Below, piece after piece: positions 43,608 through 51,911 of a stretch of DNA of 64,000 bases. Location: assembly GCA_022447625.1 (NCBI GenBank), contig JAKVAX010000009.1, positions 79,760 through 143,759 on the forward strand, written 5' to 3'. Numbering within the stretch: the stretch's first letter is position 1; every line of letters starts with the position of its first letter. A model generated the notes under the pieces. It made no database searches. It saw only the letters and a list, made by a program, of their open reading frames with translations, and was not told the origin of the DNA. The position numbers and the translations under genes are program-made. The DNA is from Flavobacteriales bacterium. GTDB taxonomy: Bacteria > Bacteroidota > Bacteroidia > Flavobacteriales_D > Sanyastnellaceae.

Positions 43608-44872
43608 GCTTCCTTTTTAAGAAGTTGCAAGGTTACGATAACATTTACAATGAAGTAGATCACCTTGGCAATTACAAAATAGGTCAAGGCACCAAATGCA
43701 TCCAAACCAGAATAGTACGCGATCAAAAGTCCGCTCAGTACAATGAAGAAATGGAATGCATCAAGTCCTAGCATTTGCTTCTGCTTTCGAATACGGTGCA
43801 GGACAAAGCCCAAAGAAGCCACAGCAAAATTGCAGGCAAACCAAAACACCAGGATACGCAAGTATCGCATCACTCCATCCCATTCCTCGCCAAAGATCCA
43901 AGTCGTTGTTTGGTCTGGGAGGATCCAGATCACGGCTATGACGAAAAGGGCAAATACTGAGAAACGTTTGAGGCTCGTCAAGTAGAAAGATCGCAATTGG
44001 GATCCATCAGGAATCTCAGTCAAGCGTTGGAAGTATACTTGCGAGAAGCTCGTCGCTAACATATTCATAGGGGCGAGTACAATTCGTCGAGACAAACCCA
44101 TAAATCCAACGGCAATCAGACCAGCTTCACCGAAGAGCAGACCAAACAAGGCAATGTGCAGCCATTGGGCTAATCGATTCAATAAACTCCCTAGAATGCT
44201 GTATCGTGGGTAATCAGAGAATACTTTTCCCTGTTCGGCGCGTTGGGCTTTTGTTACCCCTTTAAATCCGTCAGCTACCTGCTGTTTGAATCGCCACCAA
44301 AGGAATGAAGCCGCGACAAGATGTCCACCGACGACTCCATAAATCAATCCACCTGGTTTGATTCCAGCGGCACCCGCTCCAATCTTAAGTGGTTCGGATA
44401 CTGCTGAGAAAAACACCTTGGCTGCTGATGCTGGTTTGTAGTTCTTCTGACGACTGAACCAATATCCCATGGCAGTACGCACCACGAAGAAGAAGACTGT
44501 TGGTCCTACCAACCATAGGTATGGCTTGATATCCTCGTTCCCTATCAAGTTTCCGATTCCGTCACTGAGTAAGAAGAAAACAGCCGTCAAACCGATACCT
44601 GAGAACAGACCAATCCGAAGCGTGAGGGCGAGTAAGTGCTTCGCTTCTTCTTCCGTTTTCGGGAGCATGATAGCGGCTTCGTACTTGCCACCGGCAATGA
44701 CACCAAGAATTCCAATGAACATCGCGAAATGCTCCAATGAAGCGAACATCTCTGGATCGTAGATCCTGGTGACGATCACCGAAAGGACGAGCGCAATGAC
44801 CTGACCGAGCGCCGTGCCGGTGAGCAAGGTCAATACATTCTTAACGAATTCGGATCTTTTTAGCTGAGACAA
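43604..44872 (-). CDS. Polysaccharide flippase (Wzx-like)
   Basis: A 422-residue membrane protein with about twelve hydrophobic helices. The N-terminal V-L-T-L-L-T-G-T-A-L-G-Q-V-I-A-L-V and R-I-Y-D-P-E-M-F near 35-42 are characteristic of the MATE/MVF-type lipid-linked oligosaccharide flippases. It would turn undecaprenyl-linked sugars across the inner membrane. Upstream lies the Gfo/Idh dehydrogenase (three-base gap), downstream the glycosyltransferase. Confidence 0.88.
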   Translation of the reverse strand: MSQLKRSEFVKNVLTLLTGTALGQVIALVLSVIVTRIYDPEMFASLEHFAMFIGILGVIAGGKYEAAIMLPKTEEEAKHLLALTLRIGLFSGIGLTAVFFLLSDGIGNLIGNEDIKPYLWLVGPTVFFFVVRTAMGYWFSRQKNYKPASAAKVFFSAVSEPLKIGAGAAGIKPGGLIYGVVGGHLVAASFLWWRFKQQVADGFKGVTKAQRAEQGKVFSDYPRYSILGSLLNRLAQWLHIALFGLLFGEAGLIAVGFMGLSRRIVLAPMNMLATSFSQVYFQRLTEIPDGSQLRSFYLTSLKRFSVFALFVIAVIWILPDQTTTWIFGEEWDGVMRYLRILVFWFACNFAVASLGFVLHRIRKQKQMLGLDAFHFFIVLSGLLIAYYSGLDAFGALTYFVIAKVIYFIVNVIVTLQLLKKEA

Positions 44873-44875
44873 AAC

Positions 44876-45928
44876 TTATGAAACCGTCGAGTGAGAATCG
44901 CTTTCTCTCTCTTTCACAATGCGTTCCGCGCTAGCGTAAATACGTTCAATAATCTCAACCACCTTCAAGCCTTCAAGGGCATTTGTGGTAATCTGCTTAT
45001 GACCATTGATAGTGTCAACTACGTTTTCAATCACATAACCGTGGTTCGCAGCAGAACCTTTGTATGCACCATAGTCATTGGCTGGATTCGCTTCAGGAAG
45101 TTCAGGCATTTCGTAGTCGCGAATGTCGCAGTACTCTACTTCATTCATGTACTGCCCGCCAATCTTCACTGTTCCTTTCTCTGCAACAATCGTCATCGAC
45201 GATTCGTAGTTCTTGCGATCTACAGCTGTTGAGAAGCTGATTGAACCGAGTCCACCGTTCACAAAATCAAAGCTCACAAAACCTGAATCTTCGAAGTCAG
45301 TATTGTGTTGGTGGCGGAAATCACGGAAGCGCGATTGAATGTTATCGATGTCACCGAATAACCAGTACATGATGTCAATGAAGTGCGAGAACTGTGTGAA
45401 CAGCGTTCCACCGTCAAGCTCAAGATCTCCTTTCCAAGGAATTTTGCCGTAGTTGTTGTCGTCTCGGTTCCAGAAACAGTTGATCTGAACCATGTAAATT
45501 TCTCCCAAGACACCTGAATCAACGACTCCTTTGATCCACTCAGAAGGTGGTGAGTAGCGGTTCTGCATGACTCCGAAAACCTGGCGAGACTTGTTCAGTG
45601 CTGAGTAAATGATCTTTTCACAATCAGCCTTACTTAAGGCCATTGGCTTCTCGATCACTACGTGCTTCGAATTGTCGAGTGCAACGATGGCGTGCTCAGC
45701 GTGCAAACCATTAGGTGTACACACATTCACTACATCGATGTCAGGGTGTGCGTCAAGCATCTCCTGAGGAGTTGCGTAAAATGGGCCTTCCCAAGATACA
45801 CCGCACTCTTCTTTACCTCGTCTATCGCACATAGCAACGAGCTCTGCAGCGTCGTGACGAAGAACCATTTCTGCGTGGCGCTTTCCAATGTGGCCGGCAC
45901 CTATTACACCGAATCGAATTTTAGTCAT
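44876..45928 (-). CDS. Gfo/Idh/MocA-family sugar dehydrogenase
   Basis: A 350-residue NAD(P)-dependent enzyme. G-V-I-G-A-G-H-I-G-K-R-H near residues 6-17 is the nucleotide loop. V-C-T-P-N-G-L-H-A and V-I-E-K-P-M-A-L near 70-100 are the family words, with the catalytic Lys in E-K-P. In surface polysaccharide operons such enzymes oxidise UDP-HexNAc or related sugars. It is the first gene of the operon, with a TACCTTTG promoter element at 45943-45950. A hairpin copy (44924) lies near the 3' end and reads Y-A-S-A-E. Confidence 0.88.
   Translation of the reverse strand: MTKIRFGVIGAGHIGKRHAEMVLRHDAAELVAMCDRRGKEECGVSWEGPFYATPQEMLDAHPDIDVVNVCTPNGLHAEHAIVALDNSKHVVIEKPMALSKADCEKIIYSALNKSRQVFGVMQNRYSPPSEWIKGVVDSGVLGEIYMVQINCFWNRDDNNYGKIPWKGDLELDGGTLFTQFSHFIDIMYWLFGDIDNIQSRFRDFRHQHNTDFEDSGFVSFDFVNGGLGSISFSTAVDRKNYESSMTIVAEKGTVKIGGQYMNEVEYCDIRDYEMPELPEANPANDYGAYKGSAANHGYVIENVVDTINGHKQITTNALEGLKVVEIIERIYASAERIVKERESDSHSTVS
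44924..44939 (+). repeat. Dispersed hairpin element, copy 11 (consensus core)
   Basis: Reads TTCCGC-GCTA-GCGTAA near the 3' end of the Gfo/Idh gene; translated Y-A-S-A-E. Confidence 0.85.
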
Positions 45929-45942
45929 GGAGGAAATTTGGG

Positions 45943-45950
45943 CAAAGGTA
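45943..45950 (-). promoter_or_regulatory. Bacteroidota -7 element (TACCTTTG) of the polysaccharide operon
   Basis: The minus strand reads TACCTTTG 14 bases upstream of the ATG at 45928, in the 39-base gap after the patatin gene. Confidence 0.5.
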
Positions 45951-45967
45951 AGGTTTCAGACTGGCAC

Positions 45968-48253
45968 TTAGTTATGTCTTACCGAGCGATTGAAGATCAG
46001 GTATCCGAAGTTAAAGACAAAGCTCCATGGAACCTCTTTCTGGGCGTAATAATTCGCTGATAGACTGAGTGGGCCTACCGGACTGTGGTATACAAAACTT
46101 GCGGATCCAATGTAAAATGGTTGAACTTCTCGATTGTATATCGGTGTTCCATCAACATCTGACATAATTCTTCCGGATGCGACGAAGCTATATCCTTCCA
46201 AACGTAGATCTAGTGACGGCGTGAATTGAGTCACAAACATCAACCCTCCTGCCGCATAGTTGTGGGCACGGAACTGGGGCATGAAGAAGGCCGTGCTTTC
46301 TGGTATCGGCTGGAAGCGCTGTGCCGCAATTTGTGAAGCTGTTGTGTTCTGGAATAAAGGTTGAGAGCTTGCCACTCCCTCCAAGGTCATCCCAATCTTT
46401 ACTGGTCCAAGGTGGGTAAAGTAATTGGTGTACTTGGCTTTAAACATGAACCACTCTCTCCGCGTCTTGATCGTATCGCGATTCGCACTGGTAGAACCAG
46501 GAATGGTTTGTTCTTCCCCATTCGTGTACTTCAATTGAAACTTGAGGAAAGTTCCACTGTTGGCGAATTGCTTACGATTCAAGGTCGAACGTTCGTACAT
46601 CAAGTCATAAATACCAGCGTACATGCGTGTACGGTCTGCTGTATCTGTAGCAAGGAAGCTCGTTGTTTGGTAATAATCGTCACGGATTTCAGCGGCATTC
46701 GCCAAGAGGTCAATACGTCCTTTATTTCCAACTGGGATTCTAAAACGTAAGCCAGCATAACGCTCATTGATTACGATAAATGATGGACGAACTTCTTCAA
46801 AGAATGTGGCAAAGCTTCGGAAGTAATCCCAACGATTCAAGGTGATATAAGGCTCGATTGAAAACGGAATACGCGTTGGGAAATCAAAACGTGAACTCAA
46901 GTGAGCCGAACCATAGAACTTTCCGAAGTAGCTGTTACCATTAATGGTGGTGCTAACTCGTCCGAATAGATTATATCGGACGTTTACGTACCCCATGTTC
47001 AGCGGACGAGATGAGAAGTTCCCACCCACAGATAGGAAGATGTCCTTCTCCTTTTGAACATCCATGTTCAAGCGGTAGTAGCCTGTTTGTTCGTTGAAAG
47101 TTGCCGTTGGACGAATCGCTTTGATCTTTTCATCAGCATATACACGGAAGTAGGTTTTTTCCAGCTCCTTGATGCCAATTGAACCTTTCTTTCGATTGAT
47201 GAAACGGCGGACATAACCACGTTCTGAACGTTCCATTCCGCTGATCGTGATTTCATCGAAGACAAGTGGTTTCCACTTGGAGCGGAAAGCTTGGCGCTTC
47301 TTTGCGAGTTCCTCTTTTGATGCACGATCGCCTACCATGATAAGGATGCTATCCATTTGTTCCATGGCTGCTCTGTAGCCTTCCGCGATAGCGAGATCAA
47401 TGTCATCGAAATCAAAAGTACCGACATCCATCTTAGGCTCCACGATGATCATTTGCTCACACAGTGTTTCGAAGTTGGTGTCATAGATCACCATGCTGCG
47501 CAGTTGCGAGAACAGATCATCTTCAACCGGTGGCTCTTCGTTTGAACTCACATTGCTTCCAATGATCACATCGGGCAGGAAGTCATCATAAACCACATTC
47601 GACGGGAAGTTGTTGTACAAACCTCCGTCGAACAAGAGCTGACCATCTACGCGAATTGGGGAAACATAAAAGGGGTAAGTCATAGAAGCCCGAACGGCAG
47701 TACTCAGGTTTCCATTTCGAAAGACTACTTGCTCTTTGTTTACCACGTCTGATGCCACGCATCGGAATGGAATCATCAAGCTGTCAAAATCATAGTGCGC
47801 AGCGGCAGAGGCTTGGCCAAAGCCTTCCATGAAGTTGAAATCCAGCAAGGCGGTGTTCACCAGGTTGGTTGGAAGCGTTGGGTTGATCAGGTTTCCCTTG
47901 GAGAACTTGAGTGTTCCCATGCCTGCATCGTCATTGTACTCTTTGTAGTAGTACTTCAGTTCTCGATCCACCTCACCCCTTGCCATACGCAGGTATTCAT
48001 CAGATCGGAGAATAGAATCAATTTCTTGGATGGTATAACCCGAGGCATACATCGCGCCTACGATAGACCCCATGCTGGCTCCAGCGATGTAATTAACTGG
48101 GACACCATTTTCTTCTAATGCCTTCAGGAAACCTACGTGAGCTGCGGCCTTTGCCCCTCCTCCACTTAGCACAATACCCACGCGTTGACCATAGCCAATA
48201 TGGCAGGTCAAAAGAAGCAGAGCTGTGAGAAAGCTGTAAGCTATTGTTCGCAT
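45968..48253 (-). CDS. Patatin-like phospholipase with outer-membrane barrel
   Basis: A 761-residue protein with a signal peptide (residues 1-22). The patatin domain has L-S-G-G-G-A-K-A-A-A-H-V-G near residues 28-40 (oxyanion loop), the nucleophile elbow G-A-S-M-G-S near 59-64, and the catalytic Asp in L-F-D-G-G near 210. A POTRA-like segment (F-D-E-I-T-I-S-G, 330-400) and a beta-barrel region follow, ending in aromatic-rich strands. This is the PlpD-like type V autotransporter plan, found in a Bacteroidota form. It would hydrolyse phospholipid ester bonds at the cell surface or in the periplasm. Hairpin copy at 47381. Confidence 0.88.
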   Translation of the reverse strand: MRTIAYSFLTALLLLTCHIGYGQRVGIVLSGGGAKAAAHVGFLKALEENGVPVNYIAGASMGSIVGAMYASGYTIQEIDSILRSDEYLRMARGEVDRELKYYYKEYNDDAGMGTLKFSKGNLINPTLPTNLVNTALLDFNFMEGFGQASAAAHYDFDSLMIPFRCVASDVVNKEQVVFRNGNLSTAVRASMTYPFYVSPIRVDGQLLFDGGLYNNFPSNVVYDDFLPDVIIGSNVSSNEEPPVEDDLFSQLRSMVIYDTNFETLCEQMIIVEPKMDVGTFDFDDIDLAIAEGYRAAMEQMDSILIMVGDRASKEELAKKRQAFRSKWKPLVFDEITISGMERSERGYVRRFINRKKGSIGIKELEKTYFRVYADEKIKAIRPTATFNEQTGYYRLNMDVQKEKDIFLSVGGNFSSRPLNMGYVNVRYNLFGRVSTTINGNSYFGKFYGSAHLSSRFDFPTRIPFSIEPYITLNRWDYFRSFATFFEEVRPSFIVINERYAGLRFRIPVGNKGRIDLLANAAEIRDDYYQTTSFLATDTADRTRMYAGIYDLMYERSTLNRKQFANSGTFLKFQLKYTNGEEQTIPGSTSANRDTIKTRREWFMFKAKYTNYFTHLGPVKIGMTLEGVASSQPLFQNTTASQIAAQRFQPIPESTAFFMPQFRAHNYAAGGLMFVTQFTPSLDLRLEGYSFVASGRIMSDVDGTPIYNREVQPFYIGSASFVYHSPVGPLSLSANYYAQKEVPWSFVFNFGYLIFNRSVRHN
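47381..47396 (+). repeat. Dispersed hairpin element, copy 12 (variant loop)
   Basis: Reads TTCCGC-GATA-GCGAGA in the patatin gene; translated L-A-I-A-E. Confidence 0.65.
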
Positions 48254-48345
48254 TAGAGCGGTTTCCAGTTAATACAAAGGTGCTATTCTCTAGCCCTAAG
48301 TACCACATTATTTGTACTGAATTGTCAAAAGAGTCGTGTGAACGA

Positions 48346-49119
48346 TCAATCAACCAAGAATTCCTTGCGGATATAGTCGGCCGTTAGCATCATTCGTGAA
48401 CCGTACCAGCTGAACATTTCACCATCCACCAAAGAGACCGTTGAGTTGGGGAATAGTTGCATGAATTCATCCAAATGTTTCTGCTTAAACGGATAGGGTT
48501 CGCTGCTCAACATGATCAGGTCAGGCTGTAAATCTTGAAGCTGCTCTATCGTCAGTTCTGGGTAACGCTCTTGGTCTACAGCATTTTCCCAGCCACAAAA
48601 ATTGAGCATTTCATGAATGAACGTTTTTGGACCCGCGAGCATTTTGGGGTTTTCCCAAATCAAGTAAGCGACTTTGCCTCGGCATCTTCCTTTGATGGAT
48701 TGAAGCGAAGCTGCAATGTCATCAGCTATGGTCGAAGCTTCTTGGGCTTTACCAACCAATTCTCCGACATCACGAATCATGTGGAAGGCATCCTCCAAGT
48801 TCTCTATATCGCTCGTCCAGACTGGATATTGATCTTGAAGATGCAGAATGTCCTCCTTCGTATTCTCTTCCTTGTTCGCAATGATCAAATCAGGCGCTAA
48901 CTCGGCAATGCGCTGATGGTTGACATTCTTGGTCCCGCCAACGCGAGTGACGCTTCTCCATTTCTCTTCTGGATGGATGCAGAATTTAGTGAGCCCTACT
49001 ACCTCATGATCCAACCCAAGTGAAAAGAGTAATTCTGTCTGGCTTGGGACAAGTGAAATGATTCGAGTGGGCGCCTTCGGTAACTCAATGACATGTCCTA
49101 TGTGGTCTGTGAACTGCAT
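48346..49119 (-). CDS. Helical-backbone metal receptor (BtuF/FhuD-like) without export signal
   Basis: A 257-residue protein of the substrate-binding fold used for cobalamin, haem and siderophores: R-I-I-S-L-V-P-S-Q-T-E-L near residue 18, G-L-T-K-F-C-I-H-P near 41, I-A-E-L-A-P-D-L-I-I-A near 69 and the late L-S-S-E-P-Y-P-F. It starts directly M-Q-F-T-D-H-I-G, without a signal peptide or lipobox, and no alternative upstream start adds one. No permease or ATPase gene is beside it. Either it acts in the cytosol or the true import system is elsewhere; the ligand is unknown. Confidence 0.8.
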   Translation of the reverse strand: MQFTDHIGHVIELPKAPTRIISLVPSQTELLFSLGLDHEVVGLTKFCIHPEEKWRSVTRVGGTKNVNHQRIAELAPDLIIANKEENTKEDILHLQDQYPVWTSDIENLEDAFHMIRDVGELVGKAQEASTIADDIAASLQSIKGRCRGKVAYLIWENPKMLAGPKTFIHEMLNFCGWENAVDQERYPELTIEQLQDLQPDLIMLSSEPYPFKQKHLDEFMQLFPNSTVSLVDGEMFSWYGSRMMLTADYIRKEFLVD

Positions 49120-49131
49120 CTATCTGCAAGG

Positions 49132-50721
49132 TTAACCATATAGATCTAACATTTCCTTGAGGTCATCCAAGGTATTCGCTTCATCGGCCTTTTTATCCTC
49201 TCGCCAGCGCGCCATGCGCGGGAATCGGAGTGCGATCCCACTTTTATGTCTGGTGGAAGCTCGAATTCCTTCAAAGGCTATTTCGAATACCAATTCGGGC
49301 TGCACGCTTCTCACCGGACCAAAACGTTCGAGGGTATTCTTCTTGACAAAGGCGTCTACCCTCGCGAATTCTTTGTCAGTCAACCCGCTGTACGCCTTAG
49401 TAAATGGCACTAATTGCTCTCCGTTCCATACGGCGAAGGTGTAGTCTGTGTAGAGGTTGGCCCTTCGTCCATGTCCGCGCATGGCGTAGATGAGCACGGC
49501 GTCTATGGTTAGCGGATCTAACTTCCACTTCCACCAATCTCCTCGTTTTCGTCCGATTTTATAGGGTTTATTAGCTCTTTTGAGCATGAGTCCTTCGCTG
49601 TGTCTTTCTCTCGCTAACGCTCGGAACGACGCAAGTTCTTCCCAACTCTGCATCTGGATGACTGCTGAGATTAACAGTGTAGGGTCATCTGCTTCTTCAA
49701 CTACTGATTCCAGTAGCTTTCTTCGCTCAGCTTGAGGTAGATCGCGCACATCCTTCCCTTCGTGTTCGAGAATATCATAGGCGATGAGCTTGACAGGAGC
49801 CTCCTTCAGAGTTTTCTTGGAAACTGCTTTCCGACCAATTCGAGTTTGAAGAACGCCAAAAGACATAGGTTTGTCGCCATCATGGCAGATGATTTCACCA
49901 TCGATGACCGTACCATCTGGAACTGAATCCATGAAGCTCTGAAATTCGGGATACTTATCGGTCACGAGTTCTTCTCCTCTGCTCCAAACGAATATTTCGC
50001 CCTTTCTTCGGATGACCTGTCCTCGGATGCCGTCCCATTTATCTTCAACGATCCAGTCTTCAATCGCCCCCAATTCACTCACCTCATCATTTACTGCGTA
50101 GGCCAAATAGAATGGGTAAGGTTTACTGGCATCTCCGTCAGGATCCTCTTGAAGAATGAGCTCCTCGAAAGTGGTAGTGTCAGGGGTCCAATTGCCCATC
50201 AGGCGATGGGCGAGTACGTTGACATCTTGTCCGGTGTAGTCTGCTAAGGCCTTGGTGAGGTTCTTACTGCTGACACCAATTCTGAATCCTCCGGTAATGA
50301 GTTTATTGAAAACGAATCGTCCGTTTTTGTCTAACTGGCGCCAAGACGCTTTGACAAAGCGCTCTTTCTCTTCTTCTTTAGCGCCTGTGATGGCGATGAG
50401 GTCTTGAATGGTTTGAGTTAAACTCTTTGATGATTGATCCGTAGCATTTGGAAGAACCAGTGCGATGGTTTCCGCCAAGTCACCTACAATGTGGTAGGTA
50501 TCTTCAAATAACCAGGTGGCAATGCCTGCTTCTTCCGCAGCCCATTCTCGGAGGAGTGTTGTTTTCACTGGGCGCTTCGGACGACGATGCGTCATCAACG
50601 CGATACACCATAGTTTATCTTGATCCGGAACTTCGACGAAGTAGCGTTTTAGTGCTGCCAGGCGTTTGGTTGTCTTGGTCGTGCTATCGAGTTCAGAGAT
50701 GAGTTCGGCAAATCTTTTCAT
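49132..50721 (-). CDS. ATP-dependent DNA ligase, damage-response type
   Basis: A 529-residue ligase. The N-terminal helical DNA-binding domain (1-200) is followed by the nucleotidyltransferase: I-V-E-D-K-W-D-G-I-R-G-Q near residues 220-231 with the adenylated Lys, V-I-D-G-E-I near 275, and G-L-M-L-K near 380, then an OB fold. NAD ligase LigA serves replication in bacteria, so this enzyme is an accessory repair ligase. Its start overlaps the stop of the MBL nuclease gene (four bases), a conserved operon. The matching helicase is at 32799-35228. Confidence 0.92.
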   Translation of the reverse strand: MKRFAELISELDSTTKTTKRLAALKRYFVEVPDQDKLWCIALMTHRRPKRPVKTTLLREWAAEEAGIATWLFEDTYHIVGDLAETIALVLPNATDQSSKSLTQTIQDLIAITGAKEEEKERFVKASWRQLDKNGRFVFNKLITGGFRIGVSSKNLTKALADYTGQDVNVLAHRLMGNWTPDTTTFEELILQEDPDGDASKPYPFYLAYAVNDEVSELGAIEDWIVEDKWDGIRGQVIRRKGEIFVWSRGEELVTDKYPEFQSFMDSVPDGTVIDGEIICHDGDKPMSFGVLQTRIGRKAVSKKTLKEAPVKLIAYDILEHEGKDVRDLPQAERRKLLESVVEEADDPTLLISAVIQMQSWEELASFRALARERHSEGLMLKRANKPYKIGRKRGDWWKWKLDPLTIDAVLIYAMRGHGRRANLYTDYTFAVWNGEQLVPFTKAYSGLTDKEFARVDAFVKKNTLERFGPVRSVQPELVFEIAFEGIRASTRHKSGIALRFPRMARWREDKKADEANTLDDLKEMLDLYG

Positions 50722-51728
50722 GTGTTTGCCTCTTTTTCTTCATGTTCCTCGCCGTATTCCGTCTCTACCACACGTGCGTCGTACCCTTGTTCTGAAAGGT
50801 ATTTGCTGTAGATATCACTATACCCGTGTGTGACGTAGATACGTTCTGCTCCCGTTTCCGCGATAGCGTGATTCAAACCTTCCCAGTCAGCATGATCGCT
50901 CAGTACAAACCCCTTATCGGCGTTTCTTCTACGGCGCATTCCTCGCACTTGCATCCAACCACTGGCAATGGCGGTTTCATAAGGTTGAAGTCGTTTCATC
51001 CATGGCGTTCCCATTGCTGAAGGAGGTGCAATGATCAGGGCACCCTTGATGTCGCCTGATTTATGTTCTTGCGTAATTCGTGTGGTTTCGGGAAGAATCA
51101 TCCCGTCAGTGCGGAGCACTTCGTTGGTATTCTCTACAGCACCGTGCGTAAATATTGGACCAATACTTGGATCTACTCCAGCGAGAACACGCTGAGCCTT
51201 GCCCAAACTGTAGGCGAAAAGCACGGCATTCTTCTTATTCCGCGCTAGCGAAGACCACCATGCATTCATGTCAGCAAATAGCGATTCATTTGTCTGCCAA
51301 CGAAAGATGGGCAACCCAAAAGTGCTTTCCGTAATGAACGCATGGCATTTGACCGGTTCAAAAGGAGCACAGGTATGATCACTTTCACCGGTGCGGTAGT
51401 CTCCTGAAACGACCCATACCTCTCCTTTGTGTTCCACCCTGATTTGAGAGGAACCAATGATATGTCCAGCGGGATGAAAAGAAACCTTGACACCGTTGAT
51501 GTTGACTTCTTCTTCATATTCAACACCGCTCACATTGATTTCGCCAAGGCGATGACGCATAACAGGAATGCTTCGGTGATGAGCGAGGTACCGTTTCATG
51601 CCCCAGCGAGAATGATCTGCATGGGCGTGGGTAATCAGTGCTTTGTCTACCGGCCTCCAAGGATCAATGAAGAAATCACCCGCTTCGCAATAGATTCCTT
51701 GGGCTTTGTATGAAAGTAATCCGGTCAT
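50718..51728 (-). CDS. MBL-fold exonuclease, ligase-associated DNA damage response type
   Basis: A 336-residue metallo-beta-lactamase/beta-CASP-like nuclease. T-H-A-H-A-D-H-S-R-W near residues 33-42 is the H-x-H-x-D-H metal site; G-H-I-I-G-S near 89 and L-S-D-H-A-D-W near 270 complete it. Family members work with the ATP-dependent ligase and Lhr-like helicase in DNA repair. It overlaps the ligase gene by four bases. Two hairpin copies, 50856 (A-I-A-E) and 51238 (S-L-A-R-N), lie within it. The 183 bases upstream are shared with the divergent dnaK gene. Confidence 0.92.
   Translation of the reverse strand: MTGLLSYKAQGIYCEAGDFFIDPWRPVDKALITHAHADHSRWGMKRYLAHHRSIPVMRHRLGEINVSGVEYEEEVNINGVKVSFHPAGHIIGSSQIRVEHKGEVWVVSGDYRTGESDHTCAPFEPVKCHAFITESTFGLPIFRWQTNESLFADMNAWWSSLARNKKNAVLFAYSLGKAQRVLAGVDPSIGPIFTHGAVENTNEVLRTDGMILPETTRITQEHKSGDIKGALIIAPPSAMGTPWMKRLQPYETAIASGWMQVRGMRRRRNADKGFVLSDHADWEGLNHAIAETGAERIYVTHGYSDIYSKYLSEQGYDARVVETEYGEEHEEKEANT
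50856..50871 (+). repeat. Dispersed hairpin element, copy 13 (variant loop)
   Basis: Reads TTCCGC-GATA-GCGTGA in the MBL nuclease gene; translated H-A-I-A-E. Confidence 0.6.
51238..51253 (+). repeat. Dispersed hairpin element, copy 14 (consensus core)
   Basis: Reads TTCCGC-GCTA-GCGAAG in the MBL nuclease gene; translated S-L-A-R-N, the same peptide as copy 10 in an unrelated protein. Confidence 0.85.
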
Positions 51729-51771
51729 GTGCCTAAGGTAACATCTGTGGCAGTAAGTTGTTTGGTCACCT

Positions 51772-51807
51772 TGTCAGTTGCTGAATGACATATGACAGGA
51801 CATGTCA
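51772..51807 (+). promoter_or_regulatory. TGTCA/TGACA half-site cluster upstream of dnaK
   Basis: Half-sites TGTCA (51772-51776), TGACA (51786-51790), TGACA (51793-51797) and TGTCA (51803-51807) make overlapping dyads about 100 bases before dnaK. No CIRCE repeat and no TAnnTTTG element are seen, so this is the best candidate for stress control of the gene. The same words precede the LuxR-type gene at 38993. Confidence 0.45.
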
Positions 51808-51911
51808 GACTATTTCTGCCAAATTTTCACCATTTCAGCGCTTGAAGCTAATGGCATGCGGATTGAGTAAGAGAGATCGAACAACGAAAATTCGGAACAA
51901 ACGCAATAACA

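Noticed and set aside
51729..51911. CIRCE operator or sigma-54 promoter upstream of dnaK
   Set aside because: No TTAGCACTC/GAGTGCTAA pair is present, and no GG-N10-GC promoter with the usual flanks was found.
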